The notes beneath the pieces were generated by a model, which was given only the letters and a program-made list of their open reading frames with translations, made no database searches and had not been told where the DNA came from. Shown in pieces: positions 27,277 through 37,600 of a stretch of 64,000 nt of DNA. Source of the stretch: Gymnodinialimonas sp. 202GB13-11 (GTDB lineage Bacteria > Pseudomonadota > Alphaproteobacteria > Rhodobacterales > Rhodobacteraceae). Made by a program: the position numbers and the translations under genes. How positions within the stretch are numbered: position 1 is the stretch's first letter; every line of letters begins with the position of its first letter. The DNA is taken from assembly GCF_040932485.1 (NCBI RefSeq), contig NZ_JBFRBH010000001.1, positions 2,046,001 through 2,110,000 of the forward strand, read 5' to 3'.

Positions 27277-28902
27277 ATGGCCGACATCACTGTTTTCGAG
27301 GCGCGCAAGATCGTCACCATGGATCGTAACCGCCCCACCGCCACCCATGTCGCGGTAAAGCACGGGCACATCTTGGCCGTGGGGGATGCATCCTGTGCTG
27401 ACGCGTGGGGCGCGGTCACGCACGACACCACACTCGCCCACACGGTACTGATGCCCGGATTTGTGGAAGGCCATGCCCACATGATGGCGGGCGCGATCTG
27501 GGACTACGCCTATACCGGCTTCCACGACCGCATCGATCCCGATGGCAAGCTGTGGCAAGGGCTAGAAAGCCTTGACGCGGTTGTTGAGCGGTTAAGGGAG
27601 GTCGAGGCATCGTTGCCCGAACGCCAACCCCTGATCGGTTGGGGCTTTGACCCGATCTTCCTGCCCGATGAACGGCTCGGGGCCAGCCATCTTGATCGTG
27701 TGTCCACGACCCGCCCGATCGCAATCATATTCTCCAATTTCCACCTGATGTGTGTGAACTCCGTCGCGTTGGAGATGGCCGGATATGACGGCGGCACCAA
27801 CGTGGAAGGCGTCGTTAAAGACAGCGCGGGAACGCCAACCGGCGAGCTTCAGGAAATGGCAGCCATGTTCCCGATCATGCGCCGCCTCGGCATTGATTTC
27901 CGCGCCCTGTCCCAACGCGAAAGCGCGATCCGGTCCTACGGTGAAGTTGCCCGCCGGGTGGGTGTGACGACCGTGACGGACCTGTTCTCGCAATTGGAGG
28001 ATGAAGATCTCGCCACAATGCTCTCAGTCACGTCAGACACCGACTTTCCCTTGCGGGTCGTTCCGGCATTGGCTGCAACAGGCGACCCAAACGCGCTGGC
28101 TGAACGCGCGAAAGCCCTGAAGACACGTTCCACTGACAAACTGCGCCTCGGCGCGGTGAAGCTGATGACCGACGGATCAATCCAAGGCTGGACGGCGCGG
28201 GTAAAGTGGCCCGGCTATGTGGGCGGCCAGCCGAATGGGCTTTGGAACATGGCCCCGGACCAGATCTTTGAAACCTGTGCCGCGCTCCATGCTGCGGGCG
28301 TTCAGATGCACATCCACGTCAATGGCGACGAAGCCTCAGAGGTCGTCATCGACGCGCTGGAGGCCGCGATGCGTGCCTCGCCCTGGCCTGCCCACCGCCA
28401 TGTCCTGCAACACGGGCAGATGATGGACGACGCACAATTCCGCCGCTGCGCCGAACTGGGCATCGCCGTGAATCTGTTCGCCAACCATCTGTGGTATTTC
28501 GGGGATCAACACGTGGCCCTCACCATCGGTGAAGACCGCGCCAACCGCATGGATGCCGTGCGCTCTGCCCTTGATGCCGGTCTGACTGTAGCGATCCACT
28601 CCGACGCGCCGGTCACGCCAATGGGGCCGCTTTTCACAGCATGGTGCGCGGTGAACCGGGTCACGATGTCAGGCCGCACTTTGGGCGAGGCGCAGAAGAT
28701 TTCGGTGGAAGAGGCGCTCTATGCCATCACTTTGGGGGCAGCCCGAACGCTGAAGATGGATGCAGAAATCGGGTCTATCGAAGTTGGCAAGCGCGCGGAT
28801 TTCGCCGTACTCGGCAGCGATCCGACAGAAGCCGCCCCGGACGCGCTGAAAGACGTCGACGTTTTGGGGACTGTGCTCGACGGTCGGGTCCGTCTGCTGT
28901 GA
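27277..28902 (+). CDS. Amidohydrolase, YtcJ-like
   Basis: 541 residues from the ATG at 27277, with a strong GAGGGAGGG upstream. A short beta-sandwich start is followed by the metal-binding LMPGFVEGHAHMM (HxH), KLMTDGSIQGWTA, HVNGDEA, LQHGQMM and IHSDAPVTPMGP motifs, and the sandwich closes at the C-terminus (IEVGKRADFAVL). This is the pattern of the YtcJ branch of the metal-dependent hydrolases, which deacylate N-acylated or cyclic amide substrates. The substrate is unknown. The stop overlaps the GTG of the COG0523 GTPase gene. Confidence 0.9.
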   Translation: MADITVFEARKIVTMDRNRPTATHVAVKHGHILAVGDASCADAWGAVTHDTTLAHTVLMPGFVEGHAHMMAGAIWDYAYTGFHDRIDPDGKLWQGLESLDAVVERLREVEASLPERQPLIGWGFDPIFLPDERLGASHLDRVSTTRPIAIIFSNFHLMCVNSVALEMAGYDGGTNVEGVVKDSAGTPTGELQEMAAMFPIMRRLGIDFRALSQRESAIRSYGEVARRVGVTTVTDLFSQLEDEDLATMLSVTSDTDFPLRVVPALAATGDPNALAERAKALKTRSTDKLRLGAVKLMTDGSIQGWTARVKWPGYVGGQPNGLWNMAPDQIFETCAALHAAGVQMHIHVNGDEASEVVIDALEAAMRASPWPAHRHVLQHGQMMDDAQFRRCAELGIAVNLFANHLWYFGDQHVALTIGEDRANRMDAVRSALDAGLTVAIHSDAPVTPMGPLFTAWCAVNRVTMSGRTLGEAQKISVEEALYAITLGAARTLKMDAEIGSIEVGKRADFAVLGSDPTEAAPDALKDVDVLGTVLDGRVRLL

Positions 28903-29756
28903 ACCCTTTGCCGATGACCGTCATCTCCGGCTATCTAGGTGCGGGCAAGACGACGTTGATCAACCGCGTCCTTGCTGACCCGCATGGCTTGCGCATTTTG
29001 GTGATGGTTAACGATTTCGGCGCCATCAACATAGACGAGCATCTGCTGATCTCGCGTGATGAAGACACGATTGCCCTGTCAAACGGATGCGTCTGCTGCA
29101 CGATGGGTGCCGATCTGTTCATGGCCATCGGGGACGCGCTGGACCGTCGCCCGCGCCCCGATCACCTTTTCATTGAAGCCAGCGGCATTTCGGACCCTGC
29201 GCGCATCGCGAACGCGGCGTTGGCCGAACCGGACCTGAGTTATGCAGGTATTGTCACCGTTGTGGACGGCCAAAGCTTCACGTCGCTGAAACGCGACCCG
29301 CTCATCGGCCCGCAATACATGTCGCAGATCGAAAAGGCGGACCTGATCTGGGTCAGCAAGGAACCTCATACCGACCAGCTAAACCAAGTAAAGGCAGAAG
29401 CCGCTGCCCCGGTCGTTGAGGGCATGCCCGCCAATGTCTTCCTTGAGCTCATAGGAAACACCACGACACCACCGGAGCCCGGCCAGCCTCACGCAGACTA
29501 TTCAGCGTGGGGATCAAACGGCGCCTTCGCCGGGGATAAGGCAATGCTGCGCAGAAGGCTTGAGGAGCGCCCAACGGGTCTTTTCCGCGTGAAAGGGATT
29601 GCACAAGACCAAAGCGGCATTCACTGGCGCGTTCAGGTTGTCGGGCAACAGGTAGAAATCACACCCGCGCGAAACGCGGAACCGGGCCTTGTAGGCATTG
29701 GATTGTCATCACTGTGGGACGAAGAAGCCATCCAGTCGTGGTGGCCCATAACTTAA
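28899..29756 (+). CDS. COG0523 (CobW/G3E) metallochaperone-type GTPase
   Basis: 285 residues from the GTG at 28899, giving a GTGA overlap with the amidohydrolase; the ATG at 28914 is an alternative. P-loop GYLGAGKT at the N-terminus, the metal-binding CxCC motif (NGCVCC), the guanine-site region replaced by VSKEPH, and a C-terminal CobW-C domain. These GTPases deliver metals, mostly Zn or Co, to client enzymes. Tight coupling to a metal-dependent amidohydrolase makes that enzyme the obvious client (inference). Confidence 0.88.
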   Translation: MNPLPMTVISGYLGAGKTTLINRVLADPHGLRILVMVNDFGAINIDEHLLISRDEDTIALSNGCVCCTMGADLFMAIGDALDRRPRPDHLFIEASGISDPARIANAALAEPDLSYAGIVTVVDGQSFTSLKRDPLIGPQYMSQIEKADLIWVSKEPHTDQLNQVKAEAAAPVVEGMPANVFLELIGNTTTPPEPGQPHADYSAWGSNGAFAGDKAMLRRRLEERPTGLFRVKGIAQDQSGIHWRVQVVGQQVEITPARNAEPGLVGIGLSSLWDEEAIQSWWPIT

Positions 29757-29762
29757 GCTGAA

Positions 29763-29779
29763 TGGTGCGGGTGGAGGGA
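29763..29779. other. Possible attachment-site fragment (tRNA 3'-end-like)
   Basis: TGGTGCGGGTGGAGGGA reads, on the minus strand, like a tRNA acceptor end: CCA-tailed with GC-rich pairs, as in tRNA-Leu genes. The sequence to its right does not continue as a tRNA. It lies between the last core gene and the integrase, where attL is expected. I found no second copy in the window. Confidence 0.35.
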
Positions 29780-29918
29780 ACAGTTGCACGGCGCCTCAAC
29801 GTGTCACAGTGTTTCAAAATATTTTTTTTCAGACGTTTAGACGGTAGGCATCTCTCATAGTATTGCATGATGCGTCACGATATGCCACGCTCTTGGGTGG
29901 ACGGAAGGGTGGATAGAG

Positions 29919-31088
29919 ATGCGCGCACTGCACAAGCTTTCCTTTGCCCGCGCGAGAGCGGCGGCCCCAGGAAAATACTCTGACGGTGGTGGGCTTTGGC
30001 TGTTCAAGCGACAAGATGGGGGTGCGCAGTGGATCCTGCGCGTAACCGTACATGGACGACGCAGAGAAATGGGTCTTGGAAGGTTCCCTGAAGTCTCCAT
30101 TCAAGAGGCTCGTGTCGAAGCGGATAAGTGGAGAGCGGAGGTGCGTGCGGGGCGCGATCCAATCAAGGTTCGGGAGCGACGACGCCGCGATGCCAAAATA
30201 AACCTCTACCTGTTGGAGGATATCGCACGGGACTGTTTTGAGGCACGTAAAGCTGAGCTCAAGGAGGACGGCAAAGCAGGTCGGTGGTTTTCTCCACTCG
30301 AACTCCACGTGCTACCCAAACTAGGAAAGATTCCCATCGCAGAGATAGACCAACGTGACATACGAGATGTCCTGAAACCAATCTGGCATTCAAAAGCCGC
30401 AACAGCAAAGAAAGCACTGGAAAGGCTGTCAGTTTGTATCGAACACGGCGCCGCGCTGGGCTTGGATGTTGACCTACAGGCACCGAGGAAAGCCCGTGCG
30501 TTATTGGGGGCTCAGCGGCACACAGTCGCCCACATTCCGTTTATGCCATGGCAAGATGTACCTGGGTTCTTCAAATCTCTGGATCCCGACAGTGTCGCGC
30601 ATCTGGCGCTGAAGCTTCTAATTCTAACTATCGGGACCCGATCGAAACCGCTCCGTTTTCTCCACTTGGACCATATCCAGGACGATGTCTGGAACGTGCC
30701 AGGCGAGCTAATGAAATCCCGGCCTGGCGCTGCCGCGGATTTTCGAGTTCCGCTCTCTAGGCAAGCTTTGTCAGTCATCGAAAGGGCGCAGCCATTTCAG
30801 CGAGACGGCTTCCTATTTCCCAGTGCTAGAAAAGGAGTGATCTCGGATGCGACTATGGCGCGACTTATGGAGCGACGAGGCCTCGAAGCACGTCCACATG
30901 GGTTCCGATCCAGCTTCCGTGTTTGGTGTTCGGAAGTTGGAGATGTTACTTGGGAGGTTGCAGAAACCTGTATAGCGCATAGCACAGGAAACAAGGTCGA
31001 GCGGTCGTACAAGCGGACAGACCTTCTGGAGCAAAGGCGTGAGGTCATGCAACGCTGGGCTGATTTCGTAGATGGTTCAGAACCCTGA
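29919..31088 (+). CDS. Tyrosine-type integrase (P4/DUF4102 family)
   Basis: 389 residues. The N-terminal DUF4102 arm-binding domain (SFARARAAAPGKYSDGGGLWL, then GLGRFPEVSIQEAR) is followed by the core-binding and catalytic domains. Catalytic residues are visible: Arg in TIGTRSKPL, the HGFRSSFR box, His in CIAHSTGN, and the nucleophile Tyr in RSYKRTDLL. Normally a Glu follows the first Arg (RxxE); here it is absent. It integrates or excises the element that follows. The direction is away from the putative att fragment, as is typical for islands of this kind. Confidence 0.93.
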   Translation: MRALHKLSFARARAAAPGKYSDGGGLWLFKRQDGGAQWILRVTVHGRRREMGLGRFPEVSIQEARVEADKWRAEVRAGRDPIKVRERRRRDAKINLYLLEDIARDCFEARKAELKEDGKAGRWFSPLELHVLPKLGKIPIAEIDQRDIRDVLKPIWHSKAATAKKALERLSVCIEHGAALGLDVDLQAPRKARALLGAQRHTVAHIPFMPWQDVPGFFKSLDPDSVAHLALKLLILTIGTRSKPLRFLHLDHIQDDVWNVPGELMKSRPGAAADFRVPLSRQALSVIERAQPFQRDGFLFPSARKGVISDATMARLMERRGLEARPHGFRSSFRVWCSEVGDVTWEVAETCIAHSTGNKVERSYKRTDLLEQRREVMQRWADFVDGSEP

Positions 31089-31218
31089 ATAACGCGGATC
31101 TACGCAAGCCGCTGGAACGACGGCAAGTACGTTCTTGCGGCAATAAAAATAACGCTGTGCGCTGTTTTTGAAAATCTCCGGTCATAGGTGCCGGTTGCCA
31201 CGCAAAAGGAGAGAATTC

Positions 31219-31764
31219 TTGCGCAAAACGCTACCAATGTTCGACGGGTCTCATGGAAATGCTAAACCCTTCGATGGTCTTTTTTTGATAGCCGCGCTGG
31301 GCAGTTCAAATTTCGACGAGATCATGGATACCCATTCCATGATGAAAGGCCTTCAAGAGCAAGATCGAGATAGCGCAACCAATTCCAGCCGAACCTTCCT
31401 CAAAAAAATAATTTTGGACGACGAGACAAATAAGATGCATGCTGGACATGTCGTCCTTGAGATCTCTTCTTTTTATCTGAGAACTGGAGAGTTCCCAACC
31501 CTCGACAAGACCTACAAACTCGTCGCGACGGAAACAGCCGCAGACGAAGGCAAGCCGGCAACGGCCTCACTCCCAGAGAGCATCCGAAAGGCCTTTAAGA
31601 GATATCGACCGACATCCCACTACCTTGCAGCTTGGGCGCTTGATCCCGATGTTTTTTTTGAGAGTGGGTTCTCTGCCACGAAAGCCGACCATACGCTTCG
31701 CTTGATAAAGTGGTTTGAGACTACGCTGGATCATTTTTTTGAAGTTCATTCCAGCAGCCAGTAG
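31219..31764 (+). CDS. Hypothetical protein of the integrative element
   Basis: 181 residues from a TTG at 31219, supported by AAGGAGAG seven bases upstream; the ATG at 31237 is the alternative. Soluble, helical, no recognised domain, with a Phe-rich C-terminus (KWFETTLDHFFEVH). Codon use is less GC-rich than the core genes to the left. It probably belongs to the cargo or regulation of the element. The 31765-31971 stretch after it holds only a weak CCGGT/ACCGG hairpin at 31768-31783 and runs of T. Confidence 0.6.
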   Translation: MRKTLPMFDGSHGNAKPFDGLFLIAALGSSNFDEIMDTHSMMKGLQEQDRDSATNSSRTFLKKIILDDETNKMHAGHVVLEISSFYLRTGEFPTLDKTYKLVATETAADEGKPATASLPESIRKAFKRYRPTSHYLAAWALDPDVFFESGFSATKADHTLRLIKWFETTLDHFFEVHSSSQ

Positions 31765-31971
31765 CACCCGGTCCTGTTACCGGATGTAATCCCCAAGATC
31801 GAAGATGCCAACGCAAGAAAGCTTCTGGTCCCGCCGACTCCATAGCGCTCGCGTTCCACTCTGAAAATCAACTCACTCGGCTGGGCGGCAGAAAGGTGTC
31901 ATTTTTTTTATGACACTGCCGACAACCGATGTGCGGAAGTACTGGCTGCTCTTGAAAAAACAGGAGTAACC

Positions 31972-32151
31972 ATGAATTATCTTACCCTATCTGACCTGAG
32001 CACCAAACTCGGCGGCCGCAGCCGCAGCTCGATCTATCGCGACATTGAAGCAGGCCGCCTCCCCCTGCCGATCAAGTTCGGCCGCCGTCTCTACTGGGCA
32101 GAAGCCGATGTCGACCGCGCCATCCAAGCCTTCGTCAAAGGGTCTGAATAA
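31972..32151 (+). CDS. AlpA-type excisionase/regulator
   Basis: 59 residues. It has the AlpA/MerR-like helix-turn-helix pattern: LTLSDLSTKLGGRSRSSIYR, a DIEAGRLPLPIKFGRR wing and WAEADVDRAI. AlpA proteins activate excision of integrative elements and act as recombination directionality factors with the integrase. A good ACAGGAGT ribosome-binding site is seven bases before the ATG. The TAA overlaps the ATG of the next gene (TAATG). Confidence 0.85.
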   Translation: MNYLTLSDLSTKLGGRSRSSIYRDIEAGRLPLPIKFGRRLYWAEADVDRAIQAFVKGSE

Positions 32152-32456
32152 TGACCCGCAAGCCGGACCAGTGGATGTACGATCTAGCGGACGAGCGGCG
32201 TTTGGACGGCTCATTGCGCTTTCTTTTTATCGAGCTTTGCCGTTTTGCCGATCGCAAAACCAACTGTTGTTTCCCTGCCGTGGACACGCTTGCCAAGCGC
32301 GTCAAATCCCATCGCCGGACCGTGCAGAGCAACTTGCGCAAACTTGAAGAGCGCGGCGCTATCGAAACCCACAAGCAGTCAAAGAACAACGTTCAGCTGA
32401 CCAACAAGTACCAGATCTTGGGGGTGGCAAAAAAACCGCCCCGGGGGCGGCGCTAG
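32151..32456 (+). CDS. HTH_36-like helix-turn-helix protein
   Basis: 101 residues. A winged helix-turn-helix (FPAVDTLAKRVKSHRRTVQSNLRKLEERGAI) resembles the replication-initiator or plasmid-type HTH_36 domain, and a basic C-terminus follows (KKPPRGRR). It is coupled to the AlpA-like gene and precedes the primase, so a role in replication control of the element is plausible. Confidence 0.75.
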   Translation: MTRKPDQWMYDLADERRLDGSLRFLFIELCRFADRKTNCCFPAVDTLAKRVKSHRRTVQSNLRKLEERGAIETHKQSKNNVQLTNKYQILGVAKKPPRGRR

Positions 32457-32511
32457 GACCGCCCGAAGTAAACCCCTTCGGGGTTAGATTCTTACCAGAG
32501 AGAAAAGATCT

Positions 32512-33498
32512 ATGACCTATCAGTCCAAACAAGTTGTGGATGAATTCACTGGTCTTTGGCGTCGGATTCTAGTCAACGCTGGCATACCTTCGGAATTTCT
32601 TTCTGCCCGGCACGGCCCGTGCCCGCTTTGTGGCGGGAAGGACCGGTTTCGCTTCGACGATGTAGGCGGGAATGGGACGTGGTTTTGCAACCAGTGCGGT
32701 AACGGGAATGGTTACGAGCTTTTGAAACGGCGGCTTGGTATTCGTGGTTTTCCCGAAGCGAAAGACGAAGCACGTCGGTTGCTCGGTGCTACTACTGGGC
32801 CGGTGAACGCCTTTTTTTCTTCTGGAAAGAAAAATAACCCCGCTGATTTTGACCAGCAGAAACGGCTTTGGGAACAAGCGCACCAAATCACTCCCAGCTC
32901 CGAGGCAGGGCTGTACCTAACTTCGCGCGAACTCGACCTACCGTATGATGCGGAATACCTCCGCGTGTCTGCTAGCCCAATTTCCTATGACGGGTCCCAG
33001 CGCTTCGTTGCGATGCTCGCCAAACTCGTTGACCAAGATGGGAATTTTGTTGGTCTGCACAAAACCCACTTGCTGGGCGGCATGAAGGCGCCTGTGCCCA
33101 AGCCCAAAACATTCGGACGCGGTTCGAAATTGGATGGTGGCTTCGTGGGAGACGGGCTGCACAACAGCGAAATCTTCGGGATCGCCGAAGGTATCGAAAA
33201 TGCCATGGCGGCTTCCGTGTTGTTTGGTTGCCCCGTCGCAGCAGCAGTTACTGCAGACAACTTGAGCAAATTCAAGCCGCCCGTGGGCGTGCGCGTCGTG
33301 AACATCTATGCAGACAACGACCCCAGCGGTGAGGCTAAAGCGGAACGGTTGCGCCGTCGCCTTGAGGATGCGCACTTCGAGGTCCACGTCGAGTATCCGT
33401 GCGATGGCAAGGACTGGTGTGACGAACTATTAAGTTTGCCGGGAACGGGCCTGCGTGACACCGGCCAACTGCAGTTCAGATCAAGGGTAGTTAAATAG
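32512..33498 (+). CDS. P4-like DNA primase (zinc finger plus Toprim)
   Basis: 328 residues. An N-terminal primase zinc finger (CPLCGGKDRFRFDD ... CNQCG, ~38-70) is followed by a linker and a Toprim-like domain (FGIAEGIENAMAA, then VNIYADNDPSGEA with the acidic metal ligands). The helicase module of full P4 alpha proteins is absent. It would make primers for replication of the excised element. Preceded by a moderate ribosome-binding site (AGAGAG). Confidence 0.88.
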   Translation: MTYQSKQVVDEFTGLWRRILVNAGIPSEFLSARHGPCPLCGGKDRFRFDDVGGNGTWFCNQCGNGNGYELLKRRLGIRGFPEAKDEARRLLGATTGPVNAFFSSGKKNNPADFDQQKRLWEQAHQITPSSEAGLYLTSRELDLPYDAEYLRVSASPISYDGSQRFVAMLAKLVDQDGNFVGLHKTHLLGGMKAPVPKPKTFGRGSKLDGGFVGDGLHNSEIFGIAEGIENAMAASVLFGCPVAAAVTADNLSKFKPPVGVRVVNIYADNDPSGEAKAERLRRRLEDAHFEVHVEYPCDGKDWCDELLSLPGTGLRDTGQLQFRSRVVK

Positions 33499-33517
33499 TT
33501 TTGGGGGTAATTTCCTA

Positions 33518-33970
33518 ATGATTTGTGAAAACACTCCTCAAGTCGACATTCGCGATTACCTGCCGACCGGCCACGATATTTCGGCTCTTGGAACTAACCT
33601 CAGTGTATATCGTATAAGGTGCAACTACGGCGGCTACCGGTATTGGTTTCGGTGCCCAGCATGTCAGCGCAACTGCTGTATCCTGTATTTGGTCAATGGC
33701 TGCGTTCGCTGCCGGAAATGCGGTAAGCTTCGCTACCGCAGCGAGCTTCTTTCACCGCAAGCACGCCGGCTCCGCAAAGCGCTCAAGATCCGTGCAAGCC
33801 TAGGACAGACCTCTGGCGGTCTAGCAGTCCCGTTCCCTGAGAAACCGAAGGGCATGCACCGGAAAAGATACGAGCGGTTGAAAGAAGAGTGCATGACCAC
33901 TGAGGCGGCGTATATGAAAGAACTCGGTGCATTTATGATAAGGCTTCAAAGGAGAGTTGAAGCTTGGTAG
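33518..33970 (+). CDS. Small zinc-ribbon protein of the element
   Basis: 150 residues. Two cysteine clusters, RCPACQRNC and VRCRKCGK (~45-72), form a probable zinc ribbon, after which come basic helices (RLRKALKIRASLG). No assigned family. The start follows the primase by 19 bases. It could bind nucleic acid in replication or mobilisation of the element. Confidence 0.6.
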   Translation: MICENTPQVDIRDYLPTGHDISALGTNLSVYRIRCNYGGYRYWFRCPACQRNCCILYLVNGCVRCRKCGKLRYRSELLSPQARRLRKALKIRASLGQTSGGLAVPFPEKPKGMHRKRYERLKEECMTTEAAYMKELGAFMIRLQRRVEAW

Positions 33971-34600
33971 CGCGGAAGGCCGGGCCACATGCGGGCAGTC
34001 GTCGCTTGACCTACGCGATAGCTCATCACAACACTTTCAAAGAGGACCTGCGCCACAGCTATTTGACCGGGATTTCTTTCAGGACCGATGACAAAAACTG
34101 TCGCAAAATTTGCCGCTGATTATGATTGCTTCACTCTGTCTGCGGCCTTGTTCAAACGCACAGTGGGCGGGAAGCGGATATTCGCTGCGAGCGCGAACAC
34201 TGACACGAAGTTTACCGTGAGTGCCTCGGTTTGAGAATGTTGCCTTTCCTAGGCTACCTGTTCGTTTGCCATCCAAAGTCGCACCGGAACGACAAGCACG
34301 ACTGATTTTGAGCGCTCAGATAGCCGTTTCGCTTCCCCCGCCGTACTGGCACACCTATCACACGGCGGAAGTCCGGTGCCCGCACTCACCAAGTACAACG
34401 TTTTTCGGACTTTGAGCACAACTTCTTGTCAGTGGACACGAACTACCTTGTGTTTGCGTCGGTCATAGAATCACTCGCCATAGTCGGCAGTGGAGAGCCC
34501 GCGATACCGCAACCAAGGTTCTGCCAACCTTTGCTTTGCGCTGACGTTTAGGTTTATTCGTCTCAAAAGAACACAGTTCTTTTGACTTTGATAGCACGCT
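33971..34600. other. Gene-poor stretch with a dispersed-repeat copy
   Basis: No convincing gene is visible; short open frames lack start signals and family resemblance. Positions 34163-34198 carry a CGCTGCGAGCGCGAAC-type motif that recurs, inverted, at 40271-40306 and 47364-47399. This may be the right part of the integrative element or decayed sequence at its edge. Confidence 0.4.
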
Positions 34601-37600
34601 TTAGGCGGCAAATGCCGCGACTTTAGGTCGTTCGATTGCGAACCCCTGCAAGTAGTCAATTCCAAGGCTTGTCAATGCCTCAATCATTTCCTCACTCTCG
34701 ACGTGCTCTGCGACCGTTTGCAATCCGGCCACATGAGCCATTTTGATAAAGCATTCAAGGCTCGCGAAAGACACTGGGTCATGGTAGTTACGTATGAAGC
34801 TTCCGTCGATTTTTAGGTAGTCCGCAGGAAGATTACTGAAGTAACGAAATGATGACGCTCCTGCACCGAAGTCATCAATCGCTACTGACAAACCGTACTC
34901 CCGAAGTGTCGAAAGAAATGACGACATCTGCTCCATGTTCTCGACGATAGAAGTTTCAGTAACCTCGATGCAGACGCGGCCCAATTGATGAGAAGTGCCC
35001 GTTTGAAGGATAGCAAGAAAGTCCTTTTGGAAGCTTCGCGACGACAAAGAAGCGGGAGACAGATTTACGGAGTAAGTAACGCCTGGTTCTGCCGCCGCAG
35101 CAATTTCCAAGCATCGCCGGAACATCCAAAGGTCAATGTTGGGCATCAAGCCGTATCGCTCAGCCGCACCCAAGAATTGCTCGGGGGCTATGAGCTTTCC
35201 GTCCGGACCAGGGAGGCGGATGAGTAACTCACGCAACTCTCCTAAGCCTCCAACGCTGGCCACTGGTACAATTCTCTGTTCATGAATTTCCCAGCTGCCA
35301 TTTTGGTTCGCTCGCTCAATAACATCGATCAGAGATAACTGCATAGCCACATCGCGCATAGCGTCGTCGTCGGTTGACCATACACATATTTGATTTCGAC
35401 CAGCTGCTTTTGCTGAGTAGGCGGCGATGTCTGCTCTTCGCATATGCTCCGAACCATCAGGTGCAGGTATACTGATATCGGTTACGCCGATACTTGCTCC
35501 AATCCTTGCACAACCATCGGCAACATGAATTGAGTTTATCGCCGACAGCATCGTACCGGCGAACTCTTCGGCCTTAGCCGAAGTGGGGAAATGTCCAATG
35601 ACAACAAATTCATCTCCACCTTGGCGTGCAGCATGGATTTTCGAGTCAGTGAACCCGCTTAGTACCTCAGCAATCTGACGAAGTAAGTGATCACCAGTAT
35701 CGTGACCATGTGTGTCATTTACTCGTTTAAAGTGGTCGAGATCGATAAAGAATAGGAAACTAGAGTTTCTGGCGATCGGGTCGATCAAACATGCGTTTAA
35801 CCTTTGCTGGAACTCGTTTCGATTGAGAAGACCTGTCAGGAGGTCATGTGTCGCCCGGTACTCAATGTCACGAGATAGTTTTCTTTGCTCAGTTACATCG
35901 CGGAATACGATAACAGCACCTGCTGTCCGACCATCTGGACCGATTATTGGCGCTGCTGAGTCGTCGACAGGGGTTTCCTCGCCCGAGCGTTGCCTTAGAA
36001 CCGAATTTGGCTCCAAGGTCACCGTCTCGCCAACCTTGAGGCATTTTGCAATTGGGTCGGTGACGGGCGCACCGGTGGTTTCGTTGTAGACTGCGAAGAC
36101 TTCGGAAGAAGGACGACCAATTGCTTCTTCAACAGTCCAACCGGACAGATCCGCAGCAACTTGGTTTAGCCAAGTTACTCGACTGTCGCGATCAGTGGTG
36201 ATGACGCCATCGCCGATTGATGACATCGTAACGGAGAGTTTAGAGGTTTGTTCCTGCAACTCGACCAAAAGGCTTCGTTCCGGAGTAAGGTCGAAACACG
36301 CTCCGTGTATCCTGTCCAACTGGCCATCGTGGTCTTTGTAGGCCTCTCCCATGAGCTTCAAAGAGTGTGACAAGCCCTTACCGTCGTCGAAATCGATTTC
36401 TATATCGATCCTTGGACTCCCTGAAATTAGTCTTTTTACCTGGCTCTTGAATTTGGCAGCTTCTGCGTGCGGCAGAAGCGCCAACCATGCAGCCAGCGTG
36501 TGGGGCTTGCTTGCATCGGTCACCGCGAAGTGTTCGATCATGGTGTCGTCCCATGTGACGGTGCCGTCCACAATGTCCAGACTCCAAAGGCCTACTCCGC
36601 CGCTGCTGCTGGCAAGCTGCATCCAGTCTCTGGTTGCACGCAGCTCTTCATCTTTGACAACCCGCTCAGAAATATCCTGAAAGGCGCCAAAAAGCCTGGC
36701 CGGCTTGTTCCTTTCATCAAATTCCGCTTGACCGACCGCCCGCACCCAGATGCGTTCACCGTTCATCCGGTCAAATGGCAACTCGAGATCCCACGGCGTC
36801 CCATCGTCCATCGCTTGATTGACTGCGTCCGCAACGGTTTGGCGGGCCTCTGGTGCATAAAAGCTGATGCCATCTGCAACGCTTGGCAAAAAGTCTTCAC
36901 TGACGCCATGAATGCGACGCGTTTCAGCAGTCCAAAAAAGTTCATTCGTTTGCAGATCCAGCTCCCAACCGCCAACTCCAGCCACTTGACCCGTGCGTTC
37001 AAAAAGCTGCTTAAGTCGATTTTCTGTTTCTTGTGATTGTTTAAGTTGATCTATTGCAAAATGGGTTCCATACATCCATTCCGGTGCGCCATCGGCCGTT
37101 CGTGTGAAAACGCGGCCACGATCGTGAACCCAAACCCAGTGGCCGTCCTTGTGCTTCATGCGCGCCTCAATGTCGTAGAACGCTGTTTCCCCAGACCAAT
37201 GAGCGTTCAAAGCAGCCTCGGACTTTTCGAGGTCGTCAGGGTGCGCAAAATCCAGCCATGTTTGGATGGTGGTGGGCCCGAGCTCGTCCAAGGTATAGCC
37301 AACGATCTCAGCCCATCGCAGATTGAATCGTGTCTCGCCCGTCTGCACGTTCCATTCCCATGTGCCAGCGTTAGTACCTTCCAGGTAGGACTGTAGCCTG
37401 AACGACTTTTTTCGAAGCCGCTCGACAATAACGTTTTCGTCATCTGGCAGGGTGATGAAGGCAACAGCGCCAGCGTGCTCTCCGTCTTCATCGAAAAGCT
37501 TCGATGCCGAAAGGCAGCAGGAAACTATGGCACCGTCTTTTGCAACGAACTCTAGTCCAAGATCGTCGACATGGCCGGTTTTGAGTACCTCTTCGTATCG

